A stretch of DNA of 64,000 nucleotides, taken from Oceanibaculum indicum P24. GTDB lineage: Bacteria; Pseudomonadota; Alphaproteobacteria; Oceanibaculales; Oceanibaculaceae. Position numbers and translations under genes: made by a program. Of the stretch, positions 18,739 to 28,788 are shown piece after piece (position 1 is the stretch's first letter; each line of letters opens with the position of its first letter). Location of the stretch: assembly GCF_000299935.1 (NCBI RefSeq), contig NZ_AMRL01000021.1:1-64000 (forward strand), given 5' to 3'. Under the pieces are notes generated by a model, which searched no databases, was not told the origin of the DNA, and was given only the letters and a program-made list of their open reading frames with translations.

Positions 18739-20019
18739 ATGAGCGCCCGTCCCGACATGCCCTATTGGTGGGAAGAAGCTGAACCCGCGGCGGCATCAAC
18801 AGGGGCGCTGCCGGCCAGGGCCGATGTCGTGGTGGTCGGCGGCGGCTATGCCGGCATGGGGGCGGCGATCCCGCTGGCGCGGGCGGGCCGCGAGGTCGTG
18901 GTGCTGGAACGTGACCGCCCGGGCGATGGCGCGTCCAGCCGCAATGGCGGCATCACCAGCGGCAATATCCGGCATTCCTTTTCCAGCCTCATCTCGAAAT
19001 ACGGGCTGGAGAAGGCGAAGGCCATCTATGCCGAGGGCGTGGCGGCCCGCGAGGAACTCTACGCCTTCATTGAGGCGGAGAAGCTGGATTGCGATTTCCA
19101 GCCGACCGGCCGCTTCACCGGGGCGATGCGGCCGGAAATCCTGGACACGATGAAGCGGGAAATGGCGCTGCTGCACGAGCATATCGGCGTCGAGCCGGTG
19201 ATCGTCGAGCGCCTGGACATGCAGGATGAGATCGGCTCCGACCTCTATCATGGCGGCGTGCGCCGCGCCGATATAGGCGGCGTTCATCCGGCGAAGCTGC
19301 ACCGTGCGCTGCGCGGCGTTGCCGAGGCGGCCGGGGCCGCGATCCATAGCGGTGTCGGCGTCACCAACATCCGCCGCACCGGTACCACCTTCGAGGTGAC
19401 GACTCCGAAGGGCAAGATCCAGGCGGCGCATGTCATCGTCGCCACCAATGGCTATACCGACAAGGGCCTGCCCTGGCTGCGCCGCCGCCTCGTGCCGGTG
19501 ATTTCCGAGATGATCGCGACGGAACCGCTCAGCCCGAACCTGATGCAGAAGCTGATGCCGAAGCGCCAGATGCATGGCGAGACACGGCAGCTCGGCTATT
19601 ATTACCGGCCCTCGCCCGATGGTACGCGCATCCTGCTGGGTGGCCGGCGCTATGCCAGCGACACGGCGGAGGCGCGCGAGCGGCTGCGCCAGGGGCTGAT
19701 CGAAATCTTCCCGGAACTGGACAAGGTGCAGCTGACGCATCACTGGGGCGGCTTCGTTGCCTTCCCGATGGACCAGCTGCCGAAGCTGACGGTGCAGGAC
19801 GGCATTGTCTATGCCGCCGGCTTCTGCGGCTCCGGCGTCGTGTGGGCGCGCTGGATGGGCATGAAGGCGGCCGCCCTCGTGCTGGAGCGGGACGAGCCCT
19901 CGGCCTTCTACAGCGACGCCTTCCGGCGCATCCCCTTCTATAATGGGAAGCCCTGGTTCCTGCCGGTGATGATGAACTGGTACAAGCTTAAGGATCGGCT
20001 GACCGGCACGATGAAGTAG
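18739..20019 (+). CDS. FAD-dependent amine oxidase of the DAO/PuuB family
   Basis: D-amino-acid-oxidase-fold flavoenzyme, 426 aa. The Rossmann motif VVVVGGGYAGMGAA (about 31-44) and the flavin-covering DGASSRNGGITSG segment match gamma-glutamylputrescine oxidase and glycine/sarcosine-oxidase-like proteins; the C-terminal YAAGFCGSGVVWARWMGMKAA closes the FAD site. It probably oxidises a secondary amine or gamma-glutamyl polyamine, producing H2O2 and an aldehyde. It stands alone between the formaldehyde and arsenic operons. The substrate cannot be assigned. Confidence 0.85.
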   Translation: MSARPDMPYWWEEAEPAAASTGALPARADVVVVGGGYAGMGAAIPLARAGREVVVLERDRPGDGASSRNGGITSGNIRHSFSSLISKYGLEKAKAIYAEGVAAREELYAFIEAEKLDCDFQPTGRFTGAMRPEILDTMKREMALLHEHIGVEPVIVERLDMQDEIGSDLYHGGVRRADIGGVHPAKLHRALRGVAEAAGAAIHSGVGVTNIRRTGTTFEVTTPKGKIQAAHVIVATNGYTDKGLPWLRRRLVPVISEMIATEPLSPNLMQKLMPKRQMHGETRQLGYYYRPSPDGTRILLGGRRYASDTAEARERLRQGLIEIFPELDKVQLTHHWGGFVAFPMDQLPKLTVQDGIVYAAGFCGSGVVWARWMGMKAAALVLERDEPSAFYSDAFRRIPFYNGKPWFLPVMMNWYKLKDRLTGTMK

Positions 20020-20089
20020 TCGCCATCGGCGCGGGCTGCCTTCCGGGTGCCGCGCGGCAGCATTGACGGGTACACTCTCAGCCTTTATG

Positions 20090-20107
20090 TATCGTCAATC
20101 GACGATA
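20090..20107 (+). promoter_or_regulatory. arsR: Candidate ArsR operator
   Basis: TATCGTC-AATC-GACGATA: perfect 7-bp arms with a 4-base spacer, ending 20 bases before the arsR ATG. The size and position suit autorepression by the ArsR dimer encoded directly downstream. Confidence 0.7.
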
Positions 20108-20127
20108 AACGAAAATGAGGTTGCGGC

Positions 20128-20469
20128 ATGACTACGCTGCTGGCCCCGCGGCCCGATGCGGGCTTTGACAAAGATGACGAGGCCGTGGCGGCTATCGCCA
20201 AGGCGCTTGGCCATCCGGCGCGTATCCACATCGTCCGGGTGCTGATGGCAAAGCAATCCTGCATCGGCTGCGACATTGTCGATGAGGTCGGGCTGGCCCA
20301 GTCCACCGTGTCGGAGCATCTGCGAATCCTGAAGGCCGCCGGGATCATTACCGGCCAGATCGAGCATCCGCGCGTCTGCTACTCGCTGAACCCGGACAGC
20401 CTCGCCCCGCTGGTCGCCCTGCTCGCTGCCCTCTCCGGGGACGGCGACACCACCGCCCCCTCCTGCTGA
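20128..20469 (+). CDS. arsR: ArsR-family arsenic repressor
   Basis: Winged-helix repressor, 113 aa, with recognition helix LAQSTVSEHLRILKAAGII. Thiols available for As(III) are Cys45 and Cys48 (SCIGCDIV), Cys84 (PRVCYSL) and the C-terminal Cys113. A GAGG Shine-Dalgarno lies before the ATG. First gene of arsR-acr3-arsC (21 bases to acr3), preceded by a matching inverted repeat, so autoregulated arsenic induction is expected. Confidence 0.92.
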   Translation: MTTLLAPRPDAGFDKDDEAVAAIAKALGHPARIHIVRVLMAKQSCIGCDIVDEVGLAQSTVSEHLRILKAAGIITGQIEHPRVCYSLNPDSLAPLVALLAALSGDGDTTAPSC

Positions 20470-20490
20470 TTCGGCCAATCGAGGCACCCC

Positions 20491-21578
20491 ATGTCGCTCT
20501 TCGACCGCTACCTCTCGCTCTGGGTTGCCTTGTGCATCCTCGCCGGAATCGTGCTCGGCAGCCTGTGGCCGGGCCTGTTCCAGACCGTCGCCGGCTGGGA
20601 GTACGCCTCGGTCAATCTGGCCGTCGGCGTGCTGATCTGGGCGATGGTCTATCCGATGATGGTGGCGGTGGATTTCGCCAGCCTGCGGCACATCCACAGG
20701 CGGCCCAAGGGGCTGGTCATCACGGTCGTGGTGAACTGGCTGATCAAGCCCTTCACCATGGCGGCGCTGGGCGTGCTGTTCTTCGAATTCCTGTTCGCCG
20801 ATGTGATCGACCCGGCGGATGCCGGCCAGTATATCGCCGGGCTGATCCTACTGGGGGCGGCACCCTGCACGGCGATGGTGTTCATCTGGTCGCAGCTGAC
20901 ACGCGGTGATCCCAATTACACGCTGGTCCAGGTGTCGCTGAACGACATCATCATGATCTTCGCCTTCGCGCCCATCGTGGCGCTGCTGCTGGGCGTCACC
21001 GATTTGCAGGTGCCGTGGGAGACGCTGCTGCTCTCCGTCCTGCTCTATGTCGTGATCCCGTTGGCGGCGGGTGCGGCAACCCGTGCGGCACTGGTCGGCA
21101 AGGCCAATAACGGTAGTGGCGGTGAAGTGCGGGTCGCCCGCTTCATCGCGGCGGTAAAACCCTTCTCGATCCTGGGCCTGCTGGCGACGGTGGTGCTGCT
21201 GTTCGGTTTCCAGGGGCATGTCATTCTCGACAAGCCGTTGCTGATCGGGCTGATCGCCGTGCCGCTGCTGATCCAGTCCTACGGCATCTTCGCCATCGCC
21301 TATGCTGCCGCCTGGGCATGGCGGGTGCCGCACAATATCGCAGCACCCTGCGCCCTGATCGGCACCTCGAACTTCTTCGAGCTGGCGGTCGCCGTGGCCA
21401 TCGGCCTGTTCGGCCTCAATTCCGGGGCGGCGCTGGTCACTGTCGTCGGCGTGCTGGTGGAGGTGCCGGTGATGCTGTCGCTGGTCGCCTTCGCCAACCG
21501 GACGAAGCGGCATTTCCCCGACACGGCGGACGCTGCGAACGACAGCACCCCGCCGCTGCATCCCCAGGAGGCCCGGCG

Positions 21579-21582
<4 letters not shown>
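20491..21582 (+). CDS. arsB: ACR3-type arsenite efflux permease
   Basis: Inner-membrane arsenite exporter, 363 aa, ten predicted helices. ACR3 hallmarks are [19 protein letters not shown] with the essential Cys, the [17 protein letters not shown] segment, and the late [15 protein letters not shown] motif. It is the bile-acid:sodium-symporter-fold permease, not ArsB of the E. coli type. The stop overlaps the arsC start in ATGA. Confidence 0.95.
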
Positions 21583-21985
<403 letters not shown>

Positions 21986-21989
<4 letters not shown>

Positions 21990-22534
21990 AGCCGCTTGTA
22001 CATGATCGTGGTCGCGTCCAGCCGGTCGATGGCGACGTCGCGGGAATAGTCTGGAACGATGCCGGCTGTCTGGTATCCCAGCGAGGTGTAGAGTGGTTCC
22101 GCCTTGTCGCCGGTTCGGGTGTCCAGGGTGATGAGGCTGCGGCCGCGCGCGCGGGCCTCAGCCTCCAGCGCCAGCATCAGGGATCGTGCGATGCCGAGGC
22201 GCCGGCACTCGGGATGCACGATCAGCTTGTTCACCTCCGCCCGGTGCGGCTGGTTCGGCGGCGTGTCGAGATTGAGCTGTACCGATCCAGCCAGCAGCCT
22301 CTCATGCCGCGCGACGAACAGGATGCGGCTGCCATCGGCCAGGCCTGGCTGTACCTTGCGCCGCCAGAAGGCCTCGCTGTCCGCCAGCCCGAAGGGCTGT
22401 ATGAAGCTGATGCTGGCCCCGGCGCTGACGCAGGCATGCAGCAGCGCGGTCAGTTCGCCGAGACTGTCGGCGAAAGCATCGGCCGGAAGGATGGAGATAT
22501 CGTTCTGCGCGGTGGCCAGCATGATTGCCCTCAC
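21986..22534 (-). CDS. GNAT-family N-acetyltransferase
   Basis: Acetyl-CoA-dependent acyltransferase of 182 aa. The acetyl-CoA loop is in [31 protein letters not shown] and the C-terminal [15 protein letters not shown] is usual for GNATs. The start is GTG at 22534, overlapping the stop of the upstream XRE-cupin regulator (GTGA); an ATG at 22522 is an alternative without overlap. Likely an operon with that regulator. Substrate unknown. Confidence 0.88.
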
Positions 22535-23103
22535 AGGATGAAGATGAGATAGCGTGCACCCTGCCGGGCGGGCGTGGCGAAGACGCTTTCGCCGAACAGC
22601 TGGTAGCGCAGGCAGTCGCCCGGCCGCAGCGAATGGGTTCGTCCCCCGACAGTTACCTCCAGCGCGCCGTCCAGCAGCACCAGATGATGCTCCAGCCCCG
22701 GACGCGGTGGCCGGGGATAGTCTATGCGCGCGCCGGGATCGAGCGTGCCTTCCAGCACCTCGCCGGCCAGCGCCTGCGCCGGTGGCGAGACGGAGCGGCG
22801 GTGGAATCCGCTGTCGGGGTCATGCCAGACCGGCTGCGCCGCGCGTGGCAGCAGCGGGGTGAATTCCGCTTCCACCAGATGCATCAGGCGCGACAGCGTC
22901 ATGCCATAGGCCGCGCAGAGCTGGCCCAGCACCTTGGCGGTTGGGCTGACCTCCGCCTTTTCCAGCCGCGACAGGGTGGCGCGGCTGACGCCGCTGCGTT
23001 CCGCCAGCTCGTCCAGCGTCCAGCCGCGCTCGCCCCGCAGTGCGCGCAGGCGCTGGGCCAGCCGGTCATCGATGGAGGTGTCTTCGAGGAGTGCTTCTTC
23101 CAT
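22531..23103 (-). CDS. XRE-cupin transcriptional regulator
   Basis: 190-aa regulator: N-terminal XRE helix-turn-helix (LRALRGERGWTLDELAERSGV, SRATLSRLEKAEVSP) and a C-terminal cupin sensor domain (DYPRPPRPGLEHHLVLLDGALEVTVGG, LRPGDCLRYQL). A frame extension to a TTG at 23139 would start inside the promoter; ATG at 23103 is better, and it falls where transcription is predicted to begin, implying a leaderless mRNA. Cupin regulators of this kind often control a linked acetyltransferase or transporter; here a GNAT gene is translationally coupled. Confidence 0.88.
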   Translation of the reverse strand: MEEALLEDTSIDDRLAQRLRALRGERGWTLDELAERSGVSRATLSRLEKAEVSPTAKVLGQLCAAYGMTLSRLMHLVEAEFTPLLPRAAQPVWHDPDSGFHRRSVSPPAQALAGEVLEGTLDPGARIDYPRPPRPGLEHHLVLLDGALEVTVGGRTHSLRPGDCLRYQLFGESVFATPARQGARYLIFIL

Positions 23104-23110
23104 AAAGGGG

Positions 23111-23139
23111 AAAATTTCCCATATATGGGATTTCGTCAA
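23111..23139 (-). promoter_or_regulatory. Promoter with palindromic operator for the XRE-cupin gene
   Basis: Minus strand: TTGACG (-35, 23139-23134), exactly 17 bases, then AATTTT (-10, 23116-23111). The spacer contains the perfect 14-bp palindrome TCCCATATATGGGA (23117-23130). The start codon A at 23103 is 7 bases beyond the -10, at the expected +1. Autorepression by the XRE protein is the simplest reading. Confidence 0.6.
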
Positions 23140-23272
23140 GTGAAGATTGACGGGCGTTGCTTGCTGCGATTTTAGTTAAAGCCAATCCTTTGATGGTCGC
23201 GGCGAAACCGCATCGCCTCCTGACGGCGCCAGGGTGCCGACCGGGCAGACAGCTGAAGAGAGGTCGAGGAGC

Positions 23273-26200
23273 ATGCGGATCGCGCCGGCTGCGCTTTTGG
23301 CCTGTTATCTGGCAGTGGCGGCAGGGGCCGTCGGCTTTGCTGCCTACAGTGTCCACGAAGAGCAGGCGCGCGTTGCCGAAAGGATCGATGAACAGGCGCT
23401 GCGCGTGCGGGGCCGTGTCGATTACATGGTCGGCACGGCGAAGGTGCTGGTCGAGCTGATGCAGAAGCTGGCCATCGATTACCGAATCAACCGGCCCGAC
23501 TTCGCCCCGCCCAGCGACCTTTACCTGGCCCTGACCGAGGAGCCGGACGGGCGCTACCATCTCGACATGCCGTCGCGCGGCATCATTCCGCTGGAGATCG
23601 GCAATCTTACCGGCCTTGGCGGGCTGCAAGGGCGGGGCGACGCCTTTCAGGCCGAAATCGAGATGGCGCTGTCGCTGCACACGGTATTCCGGCTGGCGAC
23701 CGAGCGGCTGCCGAATATTCCGTGGATCTATTACGTCTCGGCCAGACGATTCGAGTTCGTCTATCCCTGGGTGCCGTCGGCGGAACTGACCTATGCCGAC
23801 GAGGATCTGGAGGAGCCCTATTTCCAGCTGGGCACGCCGGCCCTCAACCCCTGGGGCGCCGAATATTTCACGCCGGTCTATGAGGATGATGGCGGTCGGG
23901 GACCGGTCACCACCATCGGTCGCCCGGTCTATATCGACGAACGCTTCGAGGGAATCGTCGCGGTCGATATCACGCTGGATCATTTGCTGCGGCTGCTGAA
24001 TGGTTTCCCGGTCGAGTACGGCTATCTCAACCTGGTGGAGCGTGATGGCACGCGCTTCTGGTATGACGACCGCCCGCCTGCCCCTGGAGCGACGCGCTAC
24101 GAGCTGACCCGCGCGCCCTGGAGCCTGGAGCTGACGCCGCCGCCCGGCGGTCAGTTTGCGCTGGCGCTGCGCGGCAGCGCCATGCCCATCGCCTCCTCGG
24201 TCCTGATGCTGCTGATGCTGGTTGCGTTCGAATGGCGCCGCCGCGTCGCCCAGAAGATCGAGGCGCAGCGCCAGGCCCTGGCGGACGCCAATGCCGAGCT
24301 GCAGGTGGCGCGCCGGCAGGCCGAGGCGGCGACCGAGGCGAAGTCCAACTTCCTGGCCTCAATGAGCCACGAAATCCGCACACCGATGAATGGCGTCATG
24401 TCGATGGCCGAACTGCTGGACCAGACACCGCTGACCGACGAGCAGCGCGGGATGAGCGCGATCATCCGGCAATCCTCGGCGGCGCTGCTTGGCATCATCA
24501 ACGACATTCTCGACTTCTCGAAGATCGAGGCCGGCAAGCTGGACATCGAGATGCTGACCATCGACCTGTCGGAGATCGTCGAGGATGTCGGTGACCTGCT
24601 GGCGCTGCGGGCGGAGGAGAAGGGGCTGCATCTCATCGTCGATATCGATCCGCGCCTGCCGGGGCGGCTGCAGGGTGACCCGACGCGGCTGCGGCAGATC
24701 CTGCTCAATCTCGGCGGCAATGCGGTGAAGTTCACCGAAGAAGGCCATGTGACGCTGCGCGTGTCGCTGCCCGATACGGCAAAGCCGGCGGCGGGCGCGA
24801 CCCTGCCGGTCCGGCTGGAGGTCATCGACAGCGGCATCGGGCTGACCCCGGAGCAGCAGGGCCGGCTGTTCCAGCCCTTCATGCAGGCCGATAGTTCGAC
24901 CGCGCGGAAGTTTGGCGGCACCGGCCTTGGGCTGTCGATCTCGCACCGCCTGACCGAGATGATGGGCGGCCGCATCGGCGTGGACAGCGAGGCCGGCAAG
25001 GGATCGACCTTCTGGGTCGAGCTGCCGATGGCGGTGATGGATGAGGCGGGTATCCGCCCGGAGGCCGACATCGCCGATGCGCGGCTGGCGCTGGTCGGCG
25101 TGCCGGCGCCGCTGGCCGATGCCATCGCCGGCTATATGCGCTTCGCCGGGGCAGCCGCGCCGTCGGTCTGGCCGGATGGCGCCACGGCGCTGGCGGCGCT
25201 TTCCGCTTCCGGTACGCCGTCGCATCTGGTCCTGATCGAGGCAGCACTGCCGGACATGCCGGGGCTGGCACTGGCGCGCGATCTGCGCACAAGGTTGGGC
25301 GGGGATGGCCCGAAGCTGGCGCTGCTCGCCTCGCGTCGGCTGTTCTCGACCATTTCCGAGGCAGAGCGGCGAGGGCTGCTGGTCACGCTGCTGCATCCGA
25401 TGCGCCGCGCGCGGCTGTGGAATGCGATCGCCGCCGCGATGGGCCGCGCGGCATTGCTGACACGGGGCCAGTTGCTGGCTGGAACGGAAGAACTGGAACC
25501 GCCCGGGCTGGAGGAGGCGCGGTCAGCGCAGGCGCTGATCCTGGTCGCGGAGGATAATCCGACGAACCAGATCGTCATCGGCCGGCATCTGACGCGGCTC
25601 GGCTACGCGCATGAGGTCGCGGCGAATGGCCGGCTGGCGCTCGACCGGCTGGAGGCGGAAACCGGTTACGGTCTGTTGCTGACCGATTTCCACATGCCGG
25701 AGATGGATGGTTTCGAGCTGACCGCCGCGATCCGCGCGCAGGAGGAGCCGGATACGGCGCGCCTGCCCATCGTGGCCCTGACCGCCGATGCGCTGGCCGG
25801 CACCGAGCAGCAATGTTTCGAGGCCGGCATGGACGGCTATCTGACGAAGCCGATCAACAGCGCGGCGCTGGCGCGGGTACTCGAAGAGATGCTGCCGCAG
25901 GCCCAGTCGCTGCGCCGGCCGAAGAGCGCCGCGTCAGAGCAACCTGCGCCTGCAGCGCCGAAAGCGCCGGCGGCCGATCCCGACATCCTGTCACTCGACC
26001 AGCTGGGGGAAAGCTTCGGGGCCATCGATGCGGAGGCCATCGCTTTCCTGCGCCGCTTCGCCGAGGATGTGCCGGCGCGCCTCGCCCGGCTGGAGGCGGC
26101 GCTTCGGGCCGGCGATGCGGCAGCGGCCCGGCACGAGGCGCATGCGCTGAAAGGCTCGGCCCTGTCCATCGGCGCGGTGCGGCTGGGGCAGACGGCATCG

Positions 26201-26323
26201 GACCTGCAGGATGTGCTGGATGCCGGCGATCTGGACACGGCGGAACTGCTGGCCTCGACCCTGCCGGACAGCGCCGCCGAATTCAGCGCCGCCGTGGATG
26301 GCCTTGGGAAGAGCTTGGGATGA
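23273..26323 (+). CDS. Hybrid sensor histidine kinase (Cache-HK-pseudoREC-REC-HPt)
   Basis: Large membrane phosphorelay protein, 1016 aa. Helix 7-27, an extracytoplasmic double-Cache-like sensor (about 30-300), helix about 303-320, coiled coil, HisKA with His366 ([13 protein letters not shown]), HATPase_c ([32 protein letters not shown]), a degenerate receiver (about 600-725, Glu in place of the phospho-Asp in [12 protein letters not shown]), a full receiver with Asp805 ([12 protein letters not shown]) and an HPt domain with His957 ([15 protein letters not shown]). Start at the ATG with AGGAG upstream. The relay should pass phosphate His366-Asp805-His957, then to the CheY-like protein encoded 19 bases downstream. 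Ligand unknown. Confidence 0.92.
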   Translation: MRIAPAALLACYLAVAAGAVGFAAYSVHEEQARVAERIDEQALRVRGRVDYMVGTAKVLVELMQKLAIDYRINRPDFAPPSDLYLALTEEPDGRYHLDMPSRGIIPLEIGNLTGLGGLQGRGDAFQAEIEMALSLHTVFRLATERLPNIPWIYYVSARRFEFVYPWVPSAELTYADEDLEEPYFQLGTPALNPWGAEYFTPVYEDDGGRGPVTTIGRPVYIDERFEGIVAVDITLDHLLRLLNGFPVEYGYLNLVERDGTRFWYDDRPPAPGATRYELTRAPWSLELTPPPGGQFALALRGSAMPIASSVLMLLMLVAFEWRRRVAQKIEAQRQALADANAELQVARRQAEAATEAKSNFLASMSHEIRTPMNGVMSMAELLDQTPLTDEQRGMSAIIRQSSAALLGIINDILDFSKIEAGKLDIEMLTIDLSEIVEDVGDLLALRAEEKGLHLIVDIDPRLPGRLQGDPTRLRQILLNLGGNAVKFTEEGHVTLRVSLPDTAKPAAGATLPVRLEVIDSGIGLTPEQQGRLFQPFMQADSSTARKFGGTGLGLSISHRLTEMMGGRIGVDSEAGKGSTFWVELPMAVMDEAGIRPEADIADARLALVGVPAPLADAIAGYMRFAGAAAPSVWPDGATALAALSASGTPSHLVLIEAALPDMPGLALARDLRTRLGGDGPKLALLASRRLFSTISEAERRGLLVTLLHPMRRARLWNAIAAAMGRAALLTRGQLLAGTEELEPPGLEEARSAQALILVAEDNPTNQIVIGRHLTRLGYAHEVAANGRLALDRLEAETGYGLLLTDFHMPEMDGFELTAAIRAQEEPDTARLPIVALTADALAGTEQQCFEAGMDGYLTKPINSAALARVLEEMLPQAQSLRRPKSAASEQPAPAAPKAPAADPDILSLDQLGESFGAIDAEAIAFLRRFAEDVPARLARLEAALRAGDAAAARHEAHALKGSALSIGAVRLGQTASDLQDVLDAGDLDTAELLASTLPDSAAEFSAAVDGLGKSLG

Positions 26324-26342
26324 ACATGTCAGGGAGAGCGCG

Positions 26343-26738
26343 GTGAGCGTCAATTTCAAGGCACTGAAGATCGTCATCATCGAGGATGAGGATTTCATCC
26401 GCGTGCTGATCCGCCGGCTGCTCCATCAGCTTGGCGTGGAGCTGATCTATGAGGCGAAGGAGGGCGGCGAGGGGCTGAAGGAGGTGGTGCGCACCCGCCC
26501 CGACATTGTGCTCTGTGACATTCATATGGAGCCGATGGACGGTCTGACTTTCCTGAACCGGCTTCGGTCCCTGCCGATGGGGCTGGTGAAGGACACGCCC
26601 GTGGTTTTCCTGACGGCGGATGCACAGCAGGAGACCGTAATGCAGGCGAAGAAACTGTGGGTGAACGGCTATCTGGTGAAGCCGGTCTCGCTGCAATCGC
26701 TGGAAAGGCGGATCGCCAGCATCCTGGCAGGCGCCTGA
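26343..26738 (+). CDS. CheY-like single-domain response regulator
   Basis: 131-aa receiver: acidic IIEDEDFIR, phospho-Asp in VLCDIHMEPMDG, Thr in VVFLTADAQ and Lys in YLVKPVS. No output domain, so it acts by protein contact. GTG start with AGGGAGA upstream; tightly linked to the hybrid kinase whose HPt domain is its probable donor. Confidence 0.9.
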   Translation: MSVNFKALKIVIIEDEDFIRVLIRRLLHQLGVELIYEAKEGGEGLKEVVRTRPDIVLCDIHMEPMDGLTFLNRLRSLPMGLVKDTPVVFLTADAQQETVMQAKKLWVNGYLVKPVSLQSLERRIASILAGA

Positions 26739-26922
26739 TTTCCAAGGCTTTTTGGCCGACGCCTGATCCCGGATTCCAGCATTGCAATAAAATAGTAAGG
26801 GGCATGCAAAAAGGGGGTGCGTGACGGTTAATGCTACATTAGCATGTCATTGCTCCTTACAGTTTCCATCCCGGAGTCGGTGGGGGCATTCACTCGAAAC
26901 CACAATCGAGGGGGAGGTTCTC

Positions 26923-28716
26923 ATGAAAGAACGGGAACTCAGGGGGCTTATCAACAAGGTCAAGCAGGGCAAGCTGTCGCGACGCGGCTTCATTTCCCGC
27001 ATGGTGATGCTGGGGCTGACCGCCCCGCTGGCGAGCCAGATGCTGTTGTCTTCCGGTGTCGCGCTGGCGCAGGGCGCGATGGAGTACAAGCCGACCAAGG
27101 CCGGCGGCGGCGGCACGCTGAAGCTGCTGTGGTGGCAGGGGCCGACGTTGCTGAATCCGCATTTCGCGACCGGCACGAAGGACCAGGACGGCTCGCGTGT
27201 TTTCTATGAGCCGCTGGCGGCCTGGGCGCCGGACGGCACGCTGATTCCGATCCTGGCGGCGGAAATCCCGACGCGGGAAAATGGCGGCCTGTCCGAGGAT
27301 GGCAAGACCGTCACCTGGAAGCTGAAGCAGGGCGTGACCTGGCATGACGGCAAGCCCTTCACTGCCGACGACTGCGTGTTCAACTGGGAATATGGCCGCG
27401 ATCCGGCAACTGCCTCGGTGACCAGCGGCACCTACCGCGATGTCGAGGTGGAGAAGGTCGATACCTACACCGTGAAGGTGATGTTCAGCAAGCCCACGCC
27501 GTTCTGGGCCGATGCCTTCGTCGGCAATCGCGGCTGCCTCATCCCGAAGCATCTGTTCGCGGAGTATGCCGGGGCGAAGTCGCGCGAGGCGCCTGCCAAC
27601 CTGGCGCCGGTCGGGACCGGCCCGTTCAAGTTCGTCGAGTTCAAGCCGGGCGATCTGGTGCGCGGCGAGCGCAACCCGAACTACCACGTGCCCAACATGC
27701 CCTATTTCGATGCCATCGAGATGAAGGGCGGCGGCGACGCGGTGTCGGCGGCGCGCGCGGTCATCCAGACCGGCGAGTACGATTATGCCTGGAACATGCA
27801 GGTCGAGGATTCGATCCTGAAGCGGCTTGAGGATGGCGGCCGCGGCAAGGTCATCGTCTTTGAGGGCGGCTCCATCGAGCATATCCAGCTGAACAACACC
27901 GATCCCTGGACCGAGGTCGAGGGCGGCGAGCGTGCCAGCATGAAGACCAAGCACCCGTTCCTGACCGATCCGGCGGTGCGGCAGGCGATGAACCTGCTGG
28001 TGGACCGCCAGTCGGTGCAGGATCACATCTATGGGCGCGGCGGTGTTGCTACCCGCAACTTCCTGAACAATCCGGAACGCTTCCGCTCCTCCAAGACCAA
28101 GTTCGAGTTCAATGTCGAGAAGGCCATCAAGATCCTGGAGGATGGCGGCTGGAAGGTCGGCAGCGGCGGCATCCGGGAGAAGGGTGGCAAGCAGCTGAAG
28201 ATGGTCTTCCAGACCTCGATCAATGCACCGCGCCAGAAGACCCAGGCCATCGTGAAGCAGGCCTGCCAGAAGGCGGGCATCGAGCTGGAGCTGAAGTCGA
28301 TCACCGCTTCGGTGTACTTCTCCTCCGATGTCGGCAATCCGGACACCTACACGAAGTTCTATACCGACATCCAGATGTACACGACGACCCAGCCGCAGCC
28401 CGATCCGGCGCTGTTCATGAACCAGTTCACCACGTGGGAGATTTCCACGATGGAGAACAAGTGGCAGGGCCGCAACATCACCCGCTGGTACAACGAGGAT
28501 TACGACAAGCTGTACCGCCAGGCGGAGGGCGAACTGGACCCGGTGAAGCGCGCGGCCTTGTTCATCGCCATGAACGATCTGGTGATCGAGAATGTGGTGA
28601 ACATTCCGGTGATCTATCGCCCGGGTGTCGCCGCTGCCTCCAACAAGCTGCATTGCCAGCCCAGCGGCTGGGACAGCAGCCTGTGGAATGTGAGGAGCTG
28701 GTATCGCGACGCGTGA
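26923..28716 (+). CDS. ABC transporter substrate-binding protein, family 5, Tat-exported
   Basis: Periplasmic solute receptor (597 aa) of the DppA/OppA family. The N-terminus has the twin-arginine motif SRRGFISRM followed by a hydrophobic stretch and ALAQG, so it is Tat-exported, as many alphaproteobacterial family 5 binding proteins are. Family features include LKLLWWQGPTLLNPHF, WHDGKPFTADDCVFNWEYG and the central PVGTGPFKFVEFKPGD. GGGGAGG lies 6 bases upstream of the ATG. It heads a five-gene importer operon; a terminator-like hairpin after it should raise its level over the permeases. Ligand (peptide, opine or other) is not deducible. Confidence 0.92.
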   Translation: MKERELRGLINKVKQGKLSRRGFISRMVMLGLTAPLASQMLLSSGVALAQGAMEYKPTKAGGGGTLKLLWWQGPTLLNPHFATGTKDQDGSRVFYEPLAAWAPDGTLIPILAAEIPTRENGGLSEDGKTVTWKLKQGVTWHDGKPFTADDCVFNWEYGRDPATASVTSGTYRDVEVEKVDTYTVKVMFSKPTPFWADAFVGNRGCLIPKHLFAEYAGAKSREAPANLAPVGTGPFKFVEFKPGDLVRGERNPNYHVPNMPYFDAIEMKGGGDAVSAARAVIQTGEYDYAWNMQVEDSILKRLEDGGRGKVIVFEGGSIEHIQLNNTDPWTEVEGGERASMKTKHPFLTDPAVRQAMNLLVDRQSVQDHIYGRGGVATRNFLNNPERFRSSKTKFEFNVEKAIKILEDGGWKVGSGGIREKGGKQLKMVFQTSINAPRQKTQAIVKQACQKAGIELELKSITASVYFSSDVGNPDTYTKFYTDIQMYTTTQPQPDPALFMNQFTTWEISTMENKWQGRNITRWYNEDYDKLYRQAEGELDPVKRAALFIAMNDLVIENVVNIPVIYRPGVAAASNKLHCQPSGWDSSLWNVRSWYRDA

Positions 28717-28733
28717 GAAGTCCATTCCGGATG

Positions 28734-28761
28734 GGGCCGGCCATGATGGCCGGCCCTTTTT
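28734..28761 (+). terminator. Intra-operon terminator/attenuator after the binding-protein gene
   Basis: GGGCCGGCC-ATGAT-GGCCGGCCC followed by TTTTT: a perfect 9-bp GC-rich stem with a T tract, between the binding-protein stop and the first permease. Partial read-through would give excess receptor, a common arrangement in ABC import operons. Confidence 0.85.
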
Positions 28762-28788
28762 CCCGCTTCTCTGCGGAGTGACCCGACC

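Noticed and set aside
26831-26845. ATGCTA-CAT-TAGCAT repeat before the ABC binding-protein gene as an operator
   Set aside because: Short 6-bp arms, no linked regulator and no clear promoter around it; too weak to claim.
26890-28725. 611-codon open frame antisense to the ABC binding protein
   Set aside because: Shadow of a well-supported gene with Tat signal and conserved motifs on the plus strand.
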